Positions 36,998 through 46,300 of a stretch of DNA of 64,000 nucleotides are shown one piece after another. Where the stretch lies: contig CAIYIS010000033.1 of the NCBI GenBank assembly GCA_903926385.1, positions 1 through 64,000 of the forward strand, in the 5' to 3' direction. Numbering within the stretch: the stretch's first letter is position 1; each line of letters starts with the position of its first letter. The position numbers were made by a program, and so were the translations under genes. This stretch comes from an uncultured Bacteroidota bacterium. Lineage in GTDB: Bacteria > Bacteroidota > Bacteroidia > 2-12-FULL-35-15. The notes beneath the pieces were generated by a model. The model was not told the DNA's origin, did no database searches, and saw only the letters and a program-made list of their open reading frames with translations.

Positions 36998-38284
36998 TTA
37001 GGGGGTAAAGGTCAACTGACTTATAAAATCAAGTATCACTTCGTACACTTTATTTAATTCTTCCGGGGTGATGCAATACGGTGGCATTATATATATTGTG
37101 TTGCCCAGCGGGCGAAGCAATACCCCCCTTTCCATAAAGTAAGAATAGGCTTCTTTTTGAATAGTATTAAAATAAGAACTGCCTTCGGGGGTGATTATTT
37201 CAAACGCCAAAATCGTTCCCTGCATCCTCACATTTGTTACCTTCTTAAGATTTTTTAACATTTGAAGAAAGTTGACATGAGCCGACACTATCGCATTTAT
37301 TTCTGTTCTACATTTCTCTTCCGACAATAAAAACAAACTGGCATTTGCCGCTTCGCAAGCTAACGGATTGGCCGTATACGAATGTCCATGAAAAAAAGTC
37401 TTTTCTTTTTCATCCGAATAAAAGGCTTCGAAAATACGTTCGGAGCAAACGGTTACTCCAAGGGGCATAAACCCTCCGGTTATTCCTTTCGACAAACAAA
37501 TAATATCCGGTTGCTGTTTCAGATAATTAATGGCAAAGGTTCTTCCCGTTCGTCCGAAACCGGTCATCACCTCATCGGCAATACAAATTACAGAATGTGC
37601 ATTAGCTATCTTCAATAATTCGTCCAGGTGTTCGGGTGTATACATCAGCATACCTCCCGCTCCTAGTATCAACGGCTCAAAAATAAATGCCGCCACATTA
37701 TATTCTTTTACGAGTGCCTCCAGTTGAGTTTTTAATTGCTCTATGTTATTTTCATTGGGCAGGGCAATATGAGTAACATCAAAAAGATATTCCTGAAATG
37801 GTTTGTTGAATGCGCTCTTCCCTCCTACACTCATGGCTCCAAACGTATCGCCATGGTAGGCATTTTCGAAGGCTATTATTTTTGTTTTCTGAAAACAGTT
37901 TTTATTGTGCCAGTATTGAAGCGCCATCTTTACGGCCACTTCTACACTCGTTGAACCATTGTCCGAAAAAAACACTTTTGAAAAATGTTCGGGAAGCAAT
38001 TCAATCAGTCGCTCGGCAAGCTCTATGGCGGGGGTATGCGTAAATCCGGCAAAAATAACATGCTCCAGTTTTTTAGCTTGTTCTGCTATTCGGTTTGCTA
38101 TATACTCGTTCGAATGCCCGTGAATATTTACCCACCACGATGAAACCGCATCAATATATTGTATGCCGTCTGCAGCAATCAACATTGCCCCCTTCGCCCT
38201 TTCGATATGAACAGGAGGAAATGCCGTTTTCATTTGTGTAAACGGATGCCAAATATTCTGCTTGTCTCTCTCTATGAAATTCAT
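36998..38284 (-). CDS. bioA: Adenosylmethionine-8-amino-7-oxononanoate aminotransferase
   Basis: BioA is a PLP-dependent aminotransferase that turns 7-keto-8-aminopelargonate into 7,8-diaminopelargonate, using S-adenosylmethionine as amino donor, in biotin synthesis. The 428-residue class III aminotransferase begins with RDKQNIWHPFTQMK, has Trp50-Trp51 in the substrate pocket, the PLP-binding SDNGSTSVEVA, IADEVMTGFGRTG, and the Schiff-base Lys266 in CLSKGITGG. It is the last gene of bioBFDA, 3 nt after bioD. Its stop is only about 30 nt from the rpsL promoter, so biotin-operon read-through could reach rpsL. Confidence 0.97.
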   Translation of the reverse strand: MNFIERDKQNIWHPFTQMKTAFPPVHIERAKGAMLIAADGIQYIDAVSSWWVNIHGHSNEYIANRIAEQAKKLEHVIFAGFTHTPAIELAERLIELLPEHFSKVFFSDNGSTSVEVAVKMALQYWHNKNCFQKTKIIAFENAYHGDTFGAMSVGGKSAFNKPFQEYLFDVTHIALPNENNIEQLKTQLEALVKEYNVAAFIFEPLILGAGGMLMYTPEHLDELLKIANAHSVICIADEVMTGFGRTGRTFAINYLKQQPDIICLSKGITGGFMPLGVTVCSERIFEAFYSDEKEKTFFHGHSYTANPLACEAANASLFLLSEEKCRTEINAIVSAHVNFLQMLKNLKKVTNVRMQGTILAFEIITPEGSSYFNTIQKEAYSYFMERGVLLRPLGNTIYIMPPYCITPEELNKVYEVILDFISQLTFTP

Positions 38285-38287
38285 TTC

Positions 38288-38899
38288 CTAAAAATTCAGG
38301 GTAACGGTTTTTGCAAATGCTTGTATGGTTTCTGCATTTAAAGTTTCAAAAGCTGGAACAGAGAAAAGTTTAGGAAGCTTTGTATATTTTATAATATAAT
38401 CCTCGCTTGCTTTGTTTTCTCCCTGATTAAATATTATCCCTAATATTATAACTCCACGACTTTTTAATAAGGAATAACTTAATAAGGTATGATTAACACT
38501 GCCCAGATAATTATTCGAAACCAGAATAACCGGCAAATGAAAATGCTCGATCAAATCTATATTTAATAAATCCTTACCCAGCGGACTCATCAACCCTCCT
38601 GCTGTTTCGATTACTATGTCATTATCCGAAGCAGGAAGAACAATCCCTTCTTTCCGGATTTCTATTCCTTCTTGTTCGGCTGCAAAATGAGGCGATGCAG
38701 CCAATTTTAATTTATAACTCTCGGGATGCACCGTACAAGCTGTATTGCTCACCAGTTGCCTCACCAGCATACTGTCGGTGTTATCGAGTTCTCCTGCCTG
38801 CACCGGTTTAAAATAATCGGAGTCCAACATTTCGCATAATATGGCCGAACAAATTGTTTTGCCTATGCCGGTATGTATGCCTGCAATAGCTATGTTCAT
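38288..38899 (-). CDS. bioD: Dethiobiotin synthetase
   Basis: BioD closes the ureido ring of dethiobiotin from 7,8-diaminopelargonate, CO2 and ATP. The 203-residue protein has the P-loop GIHTGIGKT (7-15), a KPVQAGELDNTDS segment in the expected place, and VIETAGGLMSPLG, the family's substrate and metal loop. It overlaps bioF by 4 nt (ATGA at 38896-38899) and precedes bioA by 3 nt, so the pathway enzymes are tightly co-translated. Confidence 0.96.
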   Translation of the reverse strand: MNIAIAGIHTGIGKTICSAILCEMLDSDYFKPVQAGELDNTDSMLVRQLVSNTACTVHPESYKLKLAASPHFAAEQEGIEIRKEGIVLPASDNDIVIETAGGLMSPLGKDLLNIDLIEHFHLPVILVSNNYLGSVNHTLLSYSLLKSRGVIILGIIFNQGENKASEDYIIKYTKLPKLFSVPAFETLNAETIQAFAKTVTLNF

Positions 38900-40011
38900 G
38901 CGAAATAGTTTTTCACTTCGGTTAACAATACATCTATTTCCTGTGTTGTATTAAAGGCATGTAAACACACCCGCAGCCTTTCTTTCCCTACCGGAACAGT
39001 AGGCGAAAGTATAGCTCGTACAAAAAATCCTTTTTCGGAAAGATGCTGTGCCAATGCTTTTGCTTTAAAATTATCGCCTATCAATACACCTTGAATAGGA
39101 GAATAACTTTCCAGAAATTCCACACCTTTCAGTTGCTCGGCTTGCTTTCTGAAATAAGCAATGCGTTCTTTCAATGTCTTACGGTCGGCTGTTGGCAATA
39201 ACTGATAAGCATTCTTTATTTGCATATAGGTATGAGGAGGCAATGCTGTAGTAAAAATAAACGAACGTGCATTATTAATCAAATAATCCCTCAACTCCTT
39301 ACTACCCGCCACCGCAGCTCCATGCAGTCCTATAGCTTTACCGAAGGTATACACCACAGCATACACATCCTTCTGCAAATTATAAGCACATACCAACCCC
39401 TCCCCTTTCTCTCCGTATATTCCGGTGGCATGGGCTTCGTCCACCAGCAGCAAAGCTCCGTGTTTATGGCACAATGCCGCTATCTCCACCAAGGGTGCTT
39501 CATCTCCATCCATCGAATAAATCGACTCTACCACCACAAACACTCGCCCCTGGGTATGTATTAATTTCTTCTCTAAATCTTCGGTATCGTTATGCTTAAA
39601 CTTTAACCTCCCTGCATGGCTCAGGCGCATACCATCTATTATACTGGCATGAATATATTCATCCGAAATATAGGTATCTCCCTTGCCGGCTATAGTCGAA
39701 AACAACCCAACATTGGCCATATATCCCGAATTAAAAATAAGCGCAGCTTCCTGTTTGTGAAACGCAGCCACCGTCCGCTCGGCTTCTTCGGCAGCAGCAC
39801 AGTTACCCGTAATGGAGCGCGACCCGGTGCCACCAAAGCCCACATCTTCTCCCGTTATATTATAGAGAGCCGATGTAGAAAATCCAAAATAATCGTTGGA
39901 ACTAAAATCCGTTTTACCGGCATTGCTCACCAGCGTACGCAGCAATCCTTTTGCCTCGCGCTCGTCCAGCTTTTCCTGTAGATAGTTATTAAACCGTTCT
40001 GCTGTATTCAC
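38896..40011 (-). CDS. bioF: 8-amino-7-oxononanoate synthase
   Basis: BioF is a PLP enzyme of the alpha-oxoamine synthase family that condenses pimeloyl-ACP/CoA with alanine. The 371-residue protein shows SSNDYFGFS, GTGSRSITGN, the cofactor-binding DEAHATGIYG (191-200) and the Schiff-base Lys225 in TFGKAIGLHG. Its start lies 3 nt after the bioB stop and its end overlaps bioD. The pimeloyl-forming genes bioC and bioH are not in the window. Confidence 0.95.
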   Translation of the reverse strand: MNTAERFNNYLQEKLDEREAKGLLRTLVSNAGKTDFSSNDYFGFSTSALYNITGEDVGFGGTGSRSITGNCAAAEEAERTVAAFHKQEAALIFNSGYMANVGLFSTIAGKGDTYISDEYIHASIIDGMRLSHAGRLKFKHNDTEDLEKKLIHTQGRVFVVVESIYSMDGDEAPLVEIAALCHKHGALLLVDEAHATGIYGEKGEGLVCAYNLQKDVYAVVYTFGKAIGLHGAAVAGSKELRDYLINNARSFIFTTALPPHTYMQIKNAYQLLPTADRKTLKERIAYFRKQAEQLKGVEFLESYSPIQGVLIGDNFKAKALAQHLSEKGFFVRAILSPTVPVGKERLRVCLHAFNTTQEIDVLLTEVKNYFA

Positions 40012-40014
40012 TGT

Positions 40015-41010
40015 TTAGGCCACAGTTTCTTCCTTCTTTTCCTCCGGCTTTTTATCCTTAAATGCTTTGCGGGGAGTTAATCCAAGCACTTTGAACATTT
40101 GCATATCGGTATCAAAATCGGGATTAGGGGTAGTCAATAGTTTTTCGCCTGCAAAAATGGAGTTGGCTCCTGCCATAAAACACATGGCTTGTTCGGCTAT
40201 ACTCATTTCATTTCGTCCGGCCGACAGACGAACCATTGTTTTCGGCATCAATATACGAGCCGTAGCAATCATTCTTACCATTTCGTCCATTCCTGTACGT
40301 TTGTTATCCTGCAATGGCGTTCCCTCCACAGGCACCAGTGCATTAATAGGCACCGAATCGGGATGAACCTCGAACGTACTTAACGTATGCAACATTTTGA
40401 TGCGGTCATCGTCCGTTTCGCCAAGGCCCACTATACCTCCGCTGCACACACTCAGCTTGGCTTTTCTCACATTGTTCAGCGTGTTCAGCCTGTCGTCATA
40501 CGTGCGGGTGGTTATTACATTCTGATAATTATCCGATGATGTATCTAAATTATGATTGTAGGCATAACACCCTGCGTTTTTCAACCGTTCGGCCTGCTCG
40601 TAAGTAAGCATCCCCAGTGTGCAACATACCTCCAGCCCCATATCATTTACCTTGGTTACCATTTCGAGCACCCGCTCAAAATCGCTGTTATCTCTCACCT
40701 CTCTCCATGCAGCACCCATACACAGGCGCGATGCCCCGTTTCGTTGTGCCACCTCTGCCCTTTTCATCACCTGGTCTATAGCCATCAGAGGCTGAACATC
40801 CACATCTGTTGTGTACCGAGCCGCCTGCGAACAGTAAGAACAATCTTCCTTACATCCTCCCGTTTTTATACTTATCAAACTACTTATCTGCACCTCTGCA
40901 TACGCCTTATTCTCCCGGTGCACGGTGGCTGCCCTATACACCAAATCCAGCAAAGGGGTGTTATATATTTCTTTTACTTCTGCTAATGTCCAGTTGGTTT
41001 TTACCTGCAT
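40015..41010 (-). CDS. bioB: Biotin synthase
   Basis: BioB is the radical-SAM enzyme that inserts sulfur into dethiobiotin to give biotin. The 331-residue protein has the radical-SAM cluster motif Cys53-x3-Cys57-x2-Cys60 ([16 protein letters not shown]), and the [15 protein letters not shown] and GGIVGLGET segments of the family. A Lys/Glu-rich tail ([15 protein letters not shown]) extends the C-terminus. It is the first gene of the bioBFDA operon. A TATCTTTG promoter box lies about 24 nt upstream. No BirA-type operator palindrome could be identified. Confidence 0.97.
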   Translation of the reverse strand: MQVKTNWTLAEVKEIYNTPLLDLVYRAATVHRENKAYAEVQISSLISIKTGGCKEDCSYCSQAARYTTDVDVQPLMAIDQVMKRAEVAQRNGASRLCMGAAWREVRDNSDFERVLEMVTKVNDMGLEVCCTLGMLTYEQAERLKNAGCYAYNHNLDTSSDNYQNVITTRTYDDRLNTLNNVRKAKLSVCSGGIVGLGETDDDRIKMLHTLSTFEVHPDSVPINALVPVEGTPLQDNKRTGMDEMVRMIATARILMPKTMVRLSAGRNEMSIAEQAMCFMAGANSIFAGEKLLTTPNPDFDTDMQMFKVLGLTPRKAFKDKKPEEKKEETVA

Positions 41011-41033
41011 TGTTTCGCTTTTTTATTTTTGTG

Positions 41034-41041
41034 CAAAGATA
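41034..41041 (-). promoter_or_regulatory. Predicted -7 box of the bio operon
   Basis: The minus strand reads TATCTTTG, an exact TAnnTTTG match. The transcript would start near 41028 and leave a leader of only about 18 nt before the bioB ATG. No clear TTG is seen at the normal -33 distance. Confidence 0.5.
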
Positions 41042-41069
41042 TTTATATTGTGCATTGATTAAAATAAAA

Positions 41070-41101
41070 AAAAACTCCGAACATTTCTGTTCGGAGTTTT
41101 T
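41070..41101. terminator. Hairpin terminator upstream of the bio promoter
   Basis: A 13-bp stem (41070-41082 with 41089-41101, core ACTCCGAAC/GTTCGGAGT) with a 6-nt loop is flanked by an A-run and a T-run. No gene on either strand ends directly before it. It may insulate the bio promoter from transcription out of the repeat-rich region to the right. Confidence 0.75.
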
Positions 41102-41249
41102 TAGTTTAAAGTTGGAAAGCATAAGATAAATGGATGCTTATGATTTGAAGAGATGAAAAAAATTGAAAGTTCTTTTCAGTACAATCAACAATTTTTAAAT
41201 TATTTTTAGAAACATGAGCCAAGTCATAGTTTAGAAGAGAAGCACATTT

Positions 41250-41257
41250 TACATTTG
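41250..41257 (+). promoter_or_regulatory. Predicted -7 box for the 42-residue ORF
   Basis: TACATTTG matches TAnnTTTG. Transcription would start near 41264, giving a leader of about 20 nt before the ATG at 41284. This short leader length is also seen for bioB and the gene at 2303. Confidence 0.5.
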
Positions 41258-41283
41258 TCGCGGATTACTAATACTTGATTTGA

Positions 41284-41412
41284 ATGATTGTTGAATTAAT
41301 TCTAATGCTGGTTGCTTTAATAGCCTTACTTTATAATACCGGGTATACAACGAAATACTCGATATTTAATAAAACTGGTTTAGGATTATATAATATAGTG
41401 AACGTTCTTTAA
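41284..41412 (+). CDS. Small hydrophobic protein (42 residues), likely single-pass membrane peptide
   Basis: An ATG at 41284 opens a 42-codon frame ending in TAA at 41410-41412. The product starts MIVELILMLVALIALLY, an almost uninterrupted transmembrane helix, then a polar tail (NTGYTTKYSIFNKTGLGLYN). The ORF fits exactly between a promoter box (41250-41257) and a strong intrinsic terminator (41423-41457), so it looks like a stand-alone transcription unit of about 190 nt. Small hydrophobic proteins of this type can be membrane-complex regulators or toxins of toxin-antitoxin pairs; no antitoxin is visible. Alternatively the unit makes a non-coding RNA and the ORF is chance. I do not recognise the sequence. 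Confidence 0.5.
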   Translation: MIVELILMLVALIALLYNTGYTTKYSIFNKTGLGLYNIVNVL

Positions 41413-41422
41413 AAATTTATTT

Positions 41423-41457
41423 CCTCGATTGCTGAAAAGCAGTCGGGGATTTTTTTT
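41423..41457 (+). terminator. Intrinsic terminator of the small-ORF unit
   Basis: CCTCGATTGCT (41423-41433) pairs with AGCAGTCGGGG (41438-41448) around a GAAA tetraloop and is followed by eight T residues (41450-41457). The orientation serves a plus-strand transcript. Confidence 0.88.
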
Positions 41458-41534
41458 GACCGCAAAGGAAGGGAAGGGAGTTTTGAATTTTAGAGTTGGA
41501 GATTTTTAGAATTCTAGAATTTTGAGGTGGAAAA

Positions 41535-41786
41535 GTCTTGGATGCGTGTCGAGAAGTCTTGGATGGATGTCGAGAGGTCTTGGATACGTGTCGAGAAGTC
41601 TTGGATGGGTGTCGAGAAGTCTTGGATGGATGTCGAGAGGTCTTGGATGCGTGTCGAGAAGTCTTGGATGGGTGTCGAGAAGTCTTGGATGCGTGTCGAG
41701 AAGTCTTGGATGGGTGTCGAGAAGTCTTGGATGGGTGTCGAGAGGTCTTGGATGCGTGTCGAGAAGTCTTGGATGAGTGTCGAGAG
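41535..41786. repeat. 21-nt periodic intergenic array D (12 units)
   Basis: Twelve units start every 21 nt from 41535 to 41766. The unit is GTCTTGGAT, a variable triplet (positions 10-12: GCG, GGA, ACG, GGG or GAG), then TGTCGAGA and a final A or G. All variation in 252 nt is confined to positions 10-12 and 21. All three forward frames are open through it because 21 is divisible by 3. The array starts 78 nt after the terminator at 41423-41457. Function unknown. Confidence 0.93.
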
Positions 41787-41787
41787 G

Positions 41788-41843
41788 GGAATTTTAGAAT
41801 TTTAGAGGTGAGATTTTTAGAATGAAAGGATTTACGAAATACG
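41788..41843. repeat. Left copy of a 56-bp direct repeat
   Basis: The 56 bp match 42957-43012 with two mismatches in the same orientation. They start GGAATTTTAGAATTTTAGAG and end with TTTACGAAATACG. Together the copies flank the 42038-42952 gene. Short ACGAAATACGAAT-type repeats continue to about 41950; the rest of 41844-42037 shows nothing else. Confidence 0.9.
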
Positions 41844-42037
41844 AATGAAGGTCTTTAAGAAATACGAATAGTAGGAATTTACGAATGAGGGACTTTACGA
41901 AATACGAATGGAACGAATTTACGAAATACGAATAGTACGAATGTACGAATTGAAAAGGAATTAGTAAAACAATAAATAAATAAATAAAAACAAAAACAAA
42001 TAAAGCCGCCTGAGTAAAGTAGGGCGCAAAATGAAAA

Positions 42038-42952
42038 ATGACAGATCTGCAAAGGGCTGATTTGGAAGCCGGAAAAAGGATTAAAAAGTTTAATGATGAT
42101 AATAGTGTTGAATTGGCAACTATTACAGATGATTCGATGGGGCCAGTGATAGTTGGGGTGAGTGATCAGGTGGCGGCTGTGGAGCTGGCCGAGAGTAAAC
42201 AACAGGCTGATGGGGGTGATGTGAGTGGAGCAAAGGAATTGGCTAAGAAAGCAATGGGAAAGGTGATTTATAAGTATGCGGTAAGAGGACAGGTGAAGGC
42301 GGAGATGATTGGTAATTTATTGTTGGCGTCATCGCTGGACCATCCGTTAACTTATATTACTGAGGTGGATGATGTATTGAGTGTGACAAGAGCAAAAGAG
42401 TTGAAACAGATAATGGATACAAATAAAGGTCCGGCAGGAGTGTTGACCAATATAGTGGCGGCTGATGTGACGATAATGACAAATATAATTAAGGGATTTA
42501 CGGATTTGGAGACTTTGCCAACTGATGTGATAAAGGAGAAAAAGTCGGAGGGTACGGATAAGATACAACCGGCTATTGATTTGTTGAATGCTTTTGTGGC
42601 GAGAGAGGGAAAATTGTTGCATAGTTACTGGAGTGGAGGGGCGAATGATGCCTTGGTGGATGAGTTTGATTTGAAATCGCATGCGGTGGTGCTAGGAAAG
42701 AGACATAATATAGTGGAGGTAACGATGGTGAGAGAGGAAGATGGTGGGCCTGTGATAAGAGGAACGTTTACTTGTTTGAAAAATAATAAGGTGAGTGATG
42801 GAGGAGGAACGAATGTATATAAAATAGAAGGGATTCCGCAAGGTGTGCAGCCATTTAAGGCAGAAGCACCCGGTAGAAAAACAGAAAGTTTGGATGTGAT
42901 AGTGAAAAAGGGAACTACTGTGGAGGTGATTGTGAAAATGAGGTTGGCGTAA
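42038..42952 (+). CDS. Protein of unknown function inside a direct-repeat cassette
   Basis: The 304-residue protein has no signal peptide or transmembrane helix. The first 200 residues are probably alpha-helical (LAESKQQADGGD, KELAKKAMGKVIYKYAVRGQ). The last 90 look beta-rich and may form a carboxypeptidase-regulatory/CnaB-like sandwich (VIRGTFTCLKNNK, KIEGIPQGVQPFKAEAPG, then DVIVKKGTTVEVIVKM). Codon choice favours G-rich synonyms (GTG, GGA, TTG), unlike the neighbours, which suggests transfer or a recent arrival. The gene is bounded by 56-bp direct repeats. I do not recognise the family. Confidence 0.75.
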   Translation: MTDLQRADLEAGKRIKKFNDDNSVELATITDDSMGPVIVGVSDQVAAVELAESKQQADGGDVSGAKELAKKAMGKVIYKYAVRGQVKAEMIGNLLLASSLDHPLTYITEVDDVLSVTRAKELKQIMDTNKGPAGVLTNIVAADVTIMTNIIKGFTDLETLPTDVIKEKKSEGTDKIQPAIDLLNAFVAREGKLLHSYWSGGANDALVDEFDLKSHAVVLGKRHNIVEVTMVREEDGGPVIRGTFTCLKNNKVSDGGGTNVYKIEGIPQGVQPFKAEAPGRKTESLDVIVKKGTTVEVIVKMRLA

Positions 42953-42956
42953 GAAA

Positions 42957-43012
42957 GGAATTTTAGAATTTTAGAGTTGAGATTTTTAGAATGAAAGGCT
43001 TTACGAAATACG
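42957..43012. repeat. Right copy of the 56-bp direct repeat
   Basis: This copy starts 4 nt after the stop of the gene at 42038-42952. It differs from the left copy at two of 56 positions. It is followed directly by a REP-like palindrome that is absent from the left copy. Confidence 0.9.
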
Positions 43013-43037
43013 CCCTTCGACCATGCTCAGGGTGACA
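43013..43037. repeat. REP-like palindrome inserted next to the right direct repeat
   Basis: The 25 bp beginning CCCTTCGACCATGCTCAGGG form a small imperfect palindrome. Related CTTCGAC...GCTCAGGGTGACA elements are widespread in bacterial intergenic DNA, including Bacteroidota, so it is probably a dispersed REP-type element. Both sides continue with sequence like that at the left direct repeat. Confidence 0.65.
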
Positions 43038-43137
43038 GTAGGAATTTACGAACGAGAGTCTTTACGAAATACGAATTTTACGAATGTACGAATGAGGAGG
43101 AAATGATGAGTTGAGGTAGGAATTAAAGGATTGAAAT

Positions 43138-43252
43138 AAAAAAGCCAAGCTGACACCCCTAAGCGAGACTTTATGATATGATTGCCATTTTGAAGAAAAG
43201 TGGTGTATATATATGTATAGAGTTTTTATTAGGGTGATGGTTTGGCTTTTTT
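43138..43252. ncRNA. Possible structured element upstream of the giant RCC1/beta-helix gene
   Basis: AAAAAAGCCAA (43138-43148) complements TTGGCTTTTTT (43242-43252), and CACCCCTAA (43154-43162) pairs with TTAGGGTG (43229-43236). A long hairpin with a loop of about 66 nt results. The outer A-run and T-run resemble a terminator on either strand. It lies 74 nt before the start of the 2071-residue protein gene. It could be a small RNA, a leader element or a MITE; nothing distinguishes these. Confidence 0.4.
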
Positions 43253-43325
43253 GATGAAAATAGAATTACCGATTAAAATGAATAATTATTAACTAAAAAC
43301 AAGAAGTATAAAAAAAACAAAACAA

Positions 43326-46300
43326 TTGATTACTGCTGTGGCTATATGCTTGCTGGCAGTGTTTGCGCCTAGAGGGGCGATGGGGCAAACTACCTGTGCA
43401 ACCCGCACCATGCTGGGCGCACACGATACGGTGAAAGCACCGTTTACACTCTCCGATACCACCTTGTGGTACGACATCGATGCGAGTGATTCTACGGTGT
43501 TTATTGCCGTACAAGGGGACACCACCAACGCTCCGATATTTCGATTGGAACTTTATTCGGGTAGTTGTTCGGGTCTTTCAGGAATTATTGGAGATACCGC
43601 AATGGGCTTTGTCAACTTTACAGCACGGGGCTTATCTATTGGTACGCATTATAAGTTAAAACTAACAATTGATAACCCTGCTGCCTTGTCGGTAAATGAT
43701 GTTGGTTTGACTGTAAAATCAATGGGAGGCGGTGGCGGAGGGCTACATTCGCTATTTCTTTGCAACAAAGAGTTAAACGGACCGCTGTATCAAACCATCT
43801 GGAGTTCGGGAGAAAATAATTGGGGGCAATTAGGTCAATGCATCCCTATCCCATGTGCTCCTGGGCAAGTGACAAGTACAAATGCTAACTGGACAGGCAG
43901 ACGATTCAGCGCAGTTGCGGCAGGTGCATTTTTTTCATTGGCGCTCGATGACCAAGGACATGTGTGGTCGTGGGGACGAAATGATAACGGGGAGTTGGGA
44001 ATAGGTTTTTCTGATGCTTCTCCACACTGTAATCCGGAAAGAGTGCTAGGTGTAGGGGGTAGTGGGTTATTGTCAAATATCGTAGCAATTTCTGCCGGTA
44101 ATGAATTTGCACTTGCATTAGATAATAATGGGACTGTTTATGGTTGGGGATTTAATCGTTTAGCTCCTTTCAATAATTTTTGGTTAATGGGAAATTCTGC
44201 AACTTATAGTGCAGATTTTTATACTTCACCAGTGGTAATTACAATTCCAACCACCAACCAAATTATTGCTATTTCGGCAGGTGGAAGATATGCGCTGGCA
44301 ATGGATAATTTTGCAAATGCTACTTCAGGACATGTTTGGGCATGGGGAGATAATAATGATGGAGAATACGGCAATAATCAAATAGGAAATACAAGCTTAA
44401 ATCATGTACCACAGGAAATGCAAGGCGTTTGGCCAAATACAGGTGTAGGTACTGCTGTTGTTGCATTAGCCATATCAGCTAGCGGAGGTTTTATCTTTGG
44501 CGGACAATCAATGGTAATTTATGATGATAATGGGTTGCATAGATTAGCAATTTGCGGTGCAAATAATGCCGGACAATTAGGAAATGGCACTACTACTAAT
44601 TCATTATTTCTTCAGGCTCCAAGTTTTGCAGCTAATAATGCTGCACCAGGTATTGGCGCAATAGGTGGGGCACGTGAGCATTCGCTGGCAGTAGATAACA
44701 ATGGTATTGTATGGGGAGCAGGGAGAAATGAGGATGGAGATTTGACAAATCTATTTAATAATTATACTCCTCTTGTTACTACTTTTACACAACTACCCGG
44801 TTTAACCAACATAAGGGCTGTAACCGGAGGGAATTTTAAAACAATGGCTTACCGAGATGATGGAGTTATATTCTCATTTGGTCAAAATTTTACAGGTGAA
44901 TTAGGAATAGGATATTGCAATGCATCTCCTATTATTCCTCCTTTTCCTTTTTATTCAGTTCCTGTTGCAACAGAGGTGGTGCTTTGTCCTTTACATGTAA
45001 ATGATACAACAATATGCAATGGCCAAACTCTCACACTTACTCTTGCAAATGGCAACCTTTCCTATCCCGATTATGGATTAGCTACAGGTACAGTAATGCC
45101 GTGGCCTACTTTGCCGCCCCCTGACCATTATAATTGGATGCCAAATACAAGTATTACACCCCTCAATGATTACTGGAGCCAGGTAACGGTATCTCCAACC
45201 ACTACCACCATTTACACAGTAAGCATGGGAAACCAAACAACTACTTTTACGGTAACAGTTATCGCTAATACAATTGCAAATGCAGGCCCAAATCAAATAG
45301 TATGCGGAACAACTGCTACAATGGCCGGAAATGTTGCAACAGTTGGAACAGGGTTATGGACATTGGTTAGTGGAAGTGGAACAATCACTACTCCAAGTTC
45401 ACCAACCACAACAATAACTGGATTAGGTGCCGGAGCCAATGTGTTTCAATGGACAATCACGAATCCGAATCCTTTTTGCTCTCCTACCAGTTCACAAGTA
45501 ACCATTACCGTTGCATCTCCTCCAACTGCATCCTATGCGGGACTTGCTCAAACAGTGTGCGGCACTATTGCAACACTTGCCGGAAATACCCCAGTTGCAG
45601 GAACAGGACTTTGGACATTAGTTAGCGGAACGGGTACAATTACAAATCCTGCATTGGCTGCATCAGGTATTACAGGATTGGGAGCAGGAGCCAATGTGTT
45701 TCAATGGACAATATCCAATCCACCATGCTTGGCATCCACATCGCAGGTAACTATTAACAGCGTAATACCGCCAACAGTTGCAGCTGCAGGACCAAATCAA
45801 ACAGTGTGTGGAACAACAGCTACAATGGGGGCTAATACACCTCTGGTAGGAACAGGTTTATGGACAGTGGTAAGTGGAAGTGGAACAATTACAACACCAA
45901 CTTCTGAAATTACAACAATAACAGGATTGGGAGTTGGTACTAATGTGTTTCAATGGGAAATAGATAATTTACCATGTCCTCCATCTACCTCGCAGGTTAC
46001 GATAACAGGAGTGGCAAACCCTGATGTTTCGGTAGCAGGACCAAATCAAACGGTTTGTGGAACAACAGCTACAATGGGGGCTAATACACCAAGTGTTGGA
46101 ACAGGATTATGGACAGTGGTAAGTGGAAGTGGTACAATTACAACACCCACTTCGGCAACTACAACAATTACAGGATTGGGAGTTGGTCCTAATTTGTTTC
46201 AGTGGACGATAAGCAATTTACCATGTCCTTCGACTAATTCGCAGGTGACGATAATAGGAGCAACCGTACCCACAGCATCAGCGGGAGGAAGCTCTACCAT

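Noticed and set aside
8639-41786. Arrays as CRISPR
   Set aside because: Each unit is about 21 nt with no separate unique spacers, and there are no cas genes.
41522-41825. Three overlapping plus-strand ORFs of 84-95 residues with heptapeptide repeats
   Set aside because: All three frames are open through array D because the period is divisible by 3, so openness is no evidence of coding.
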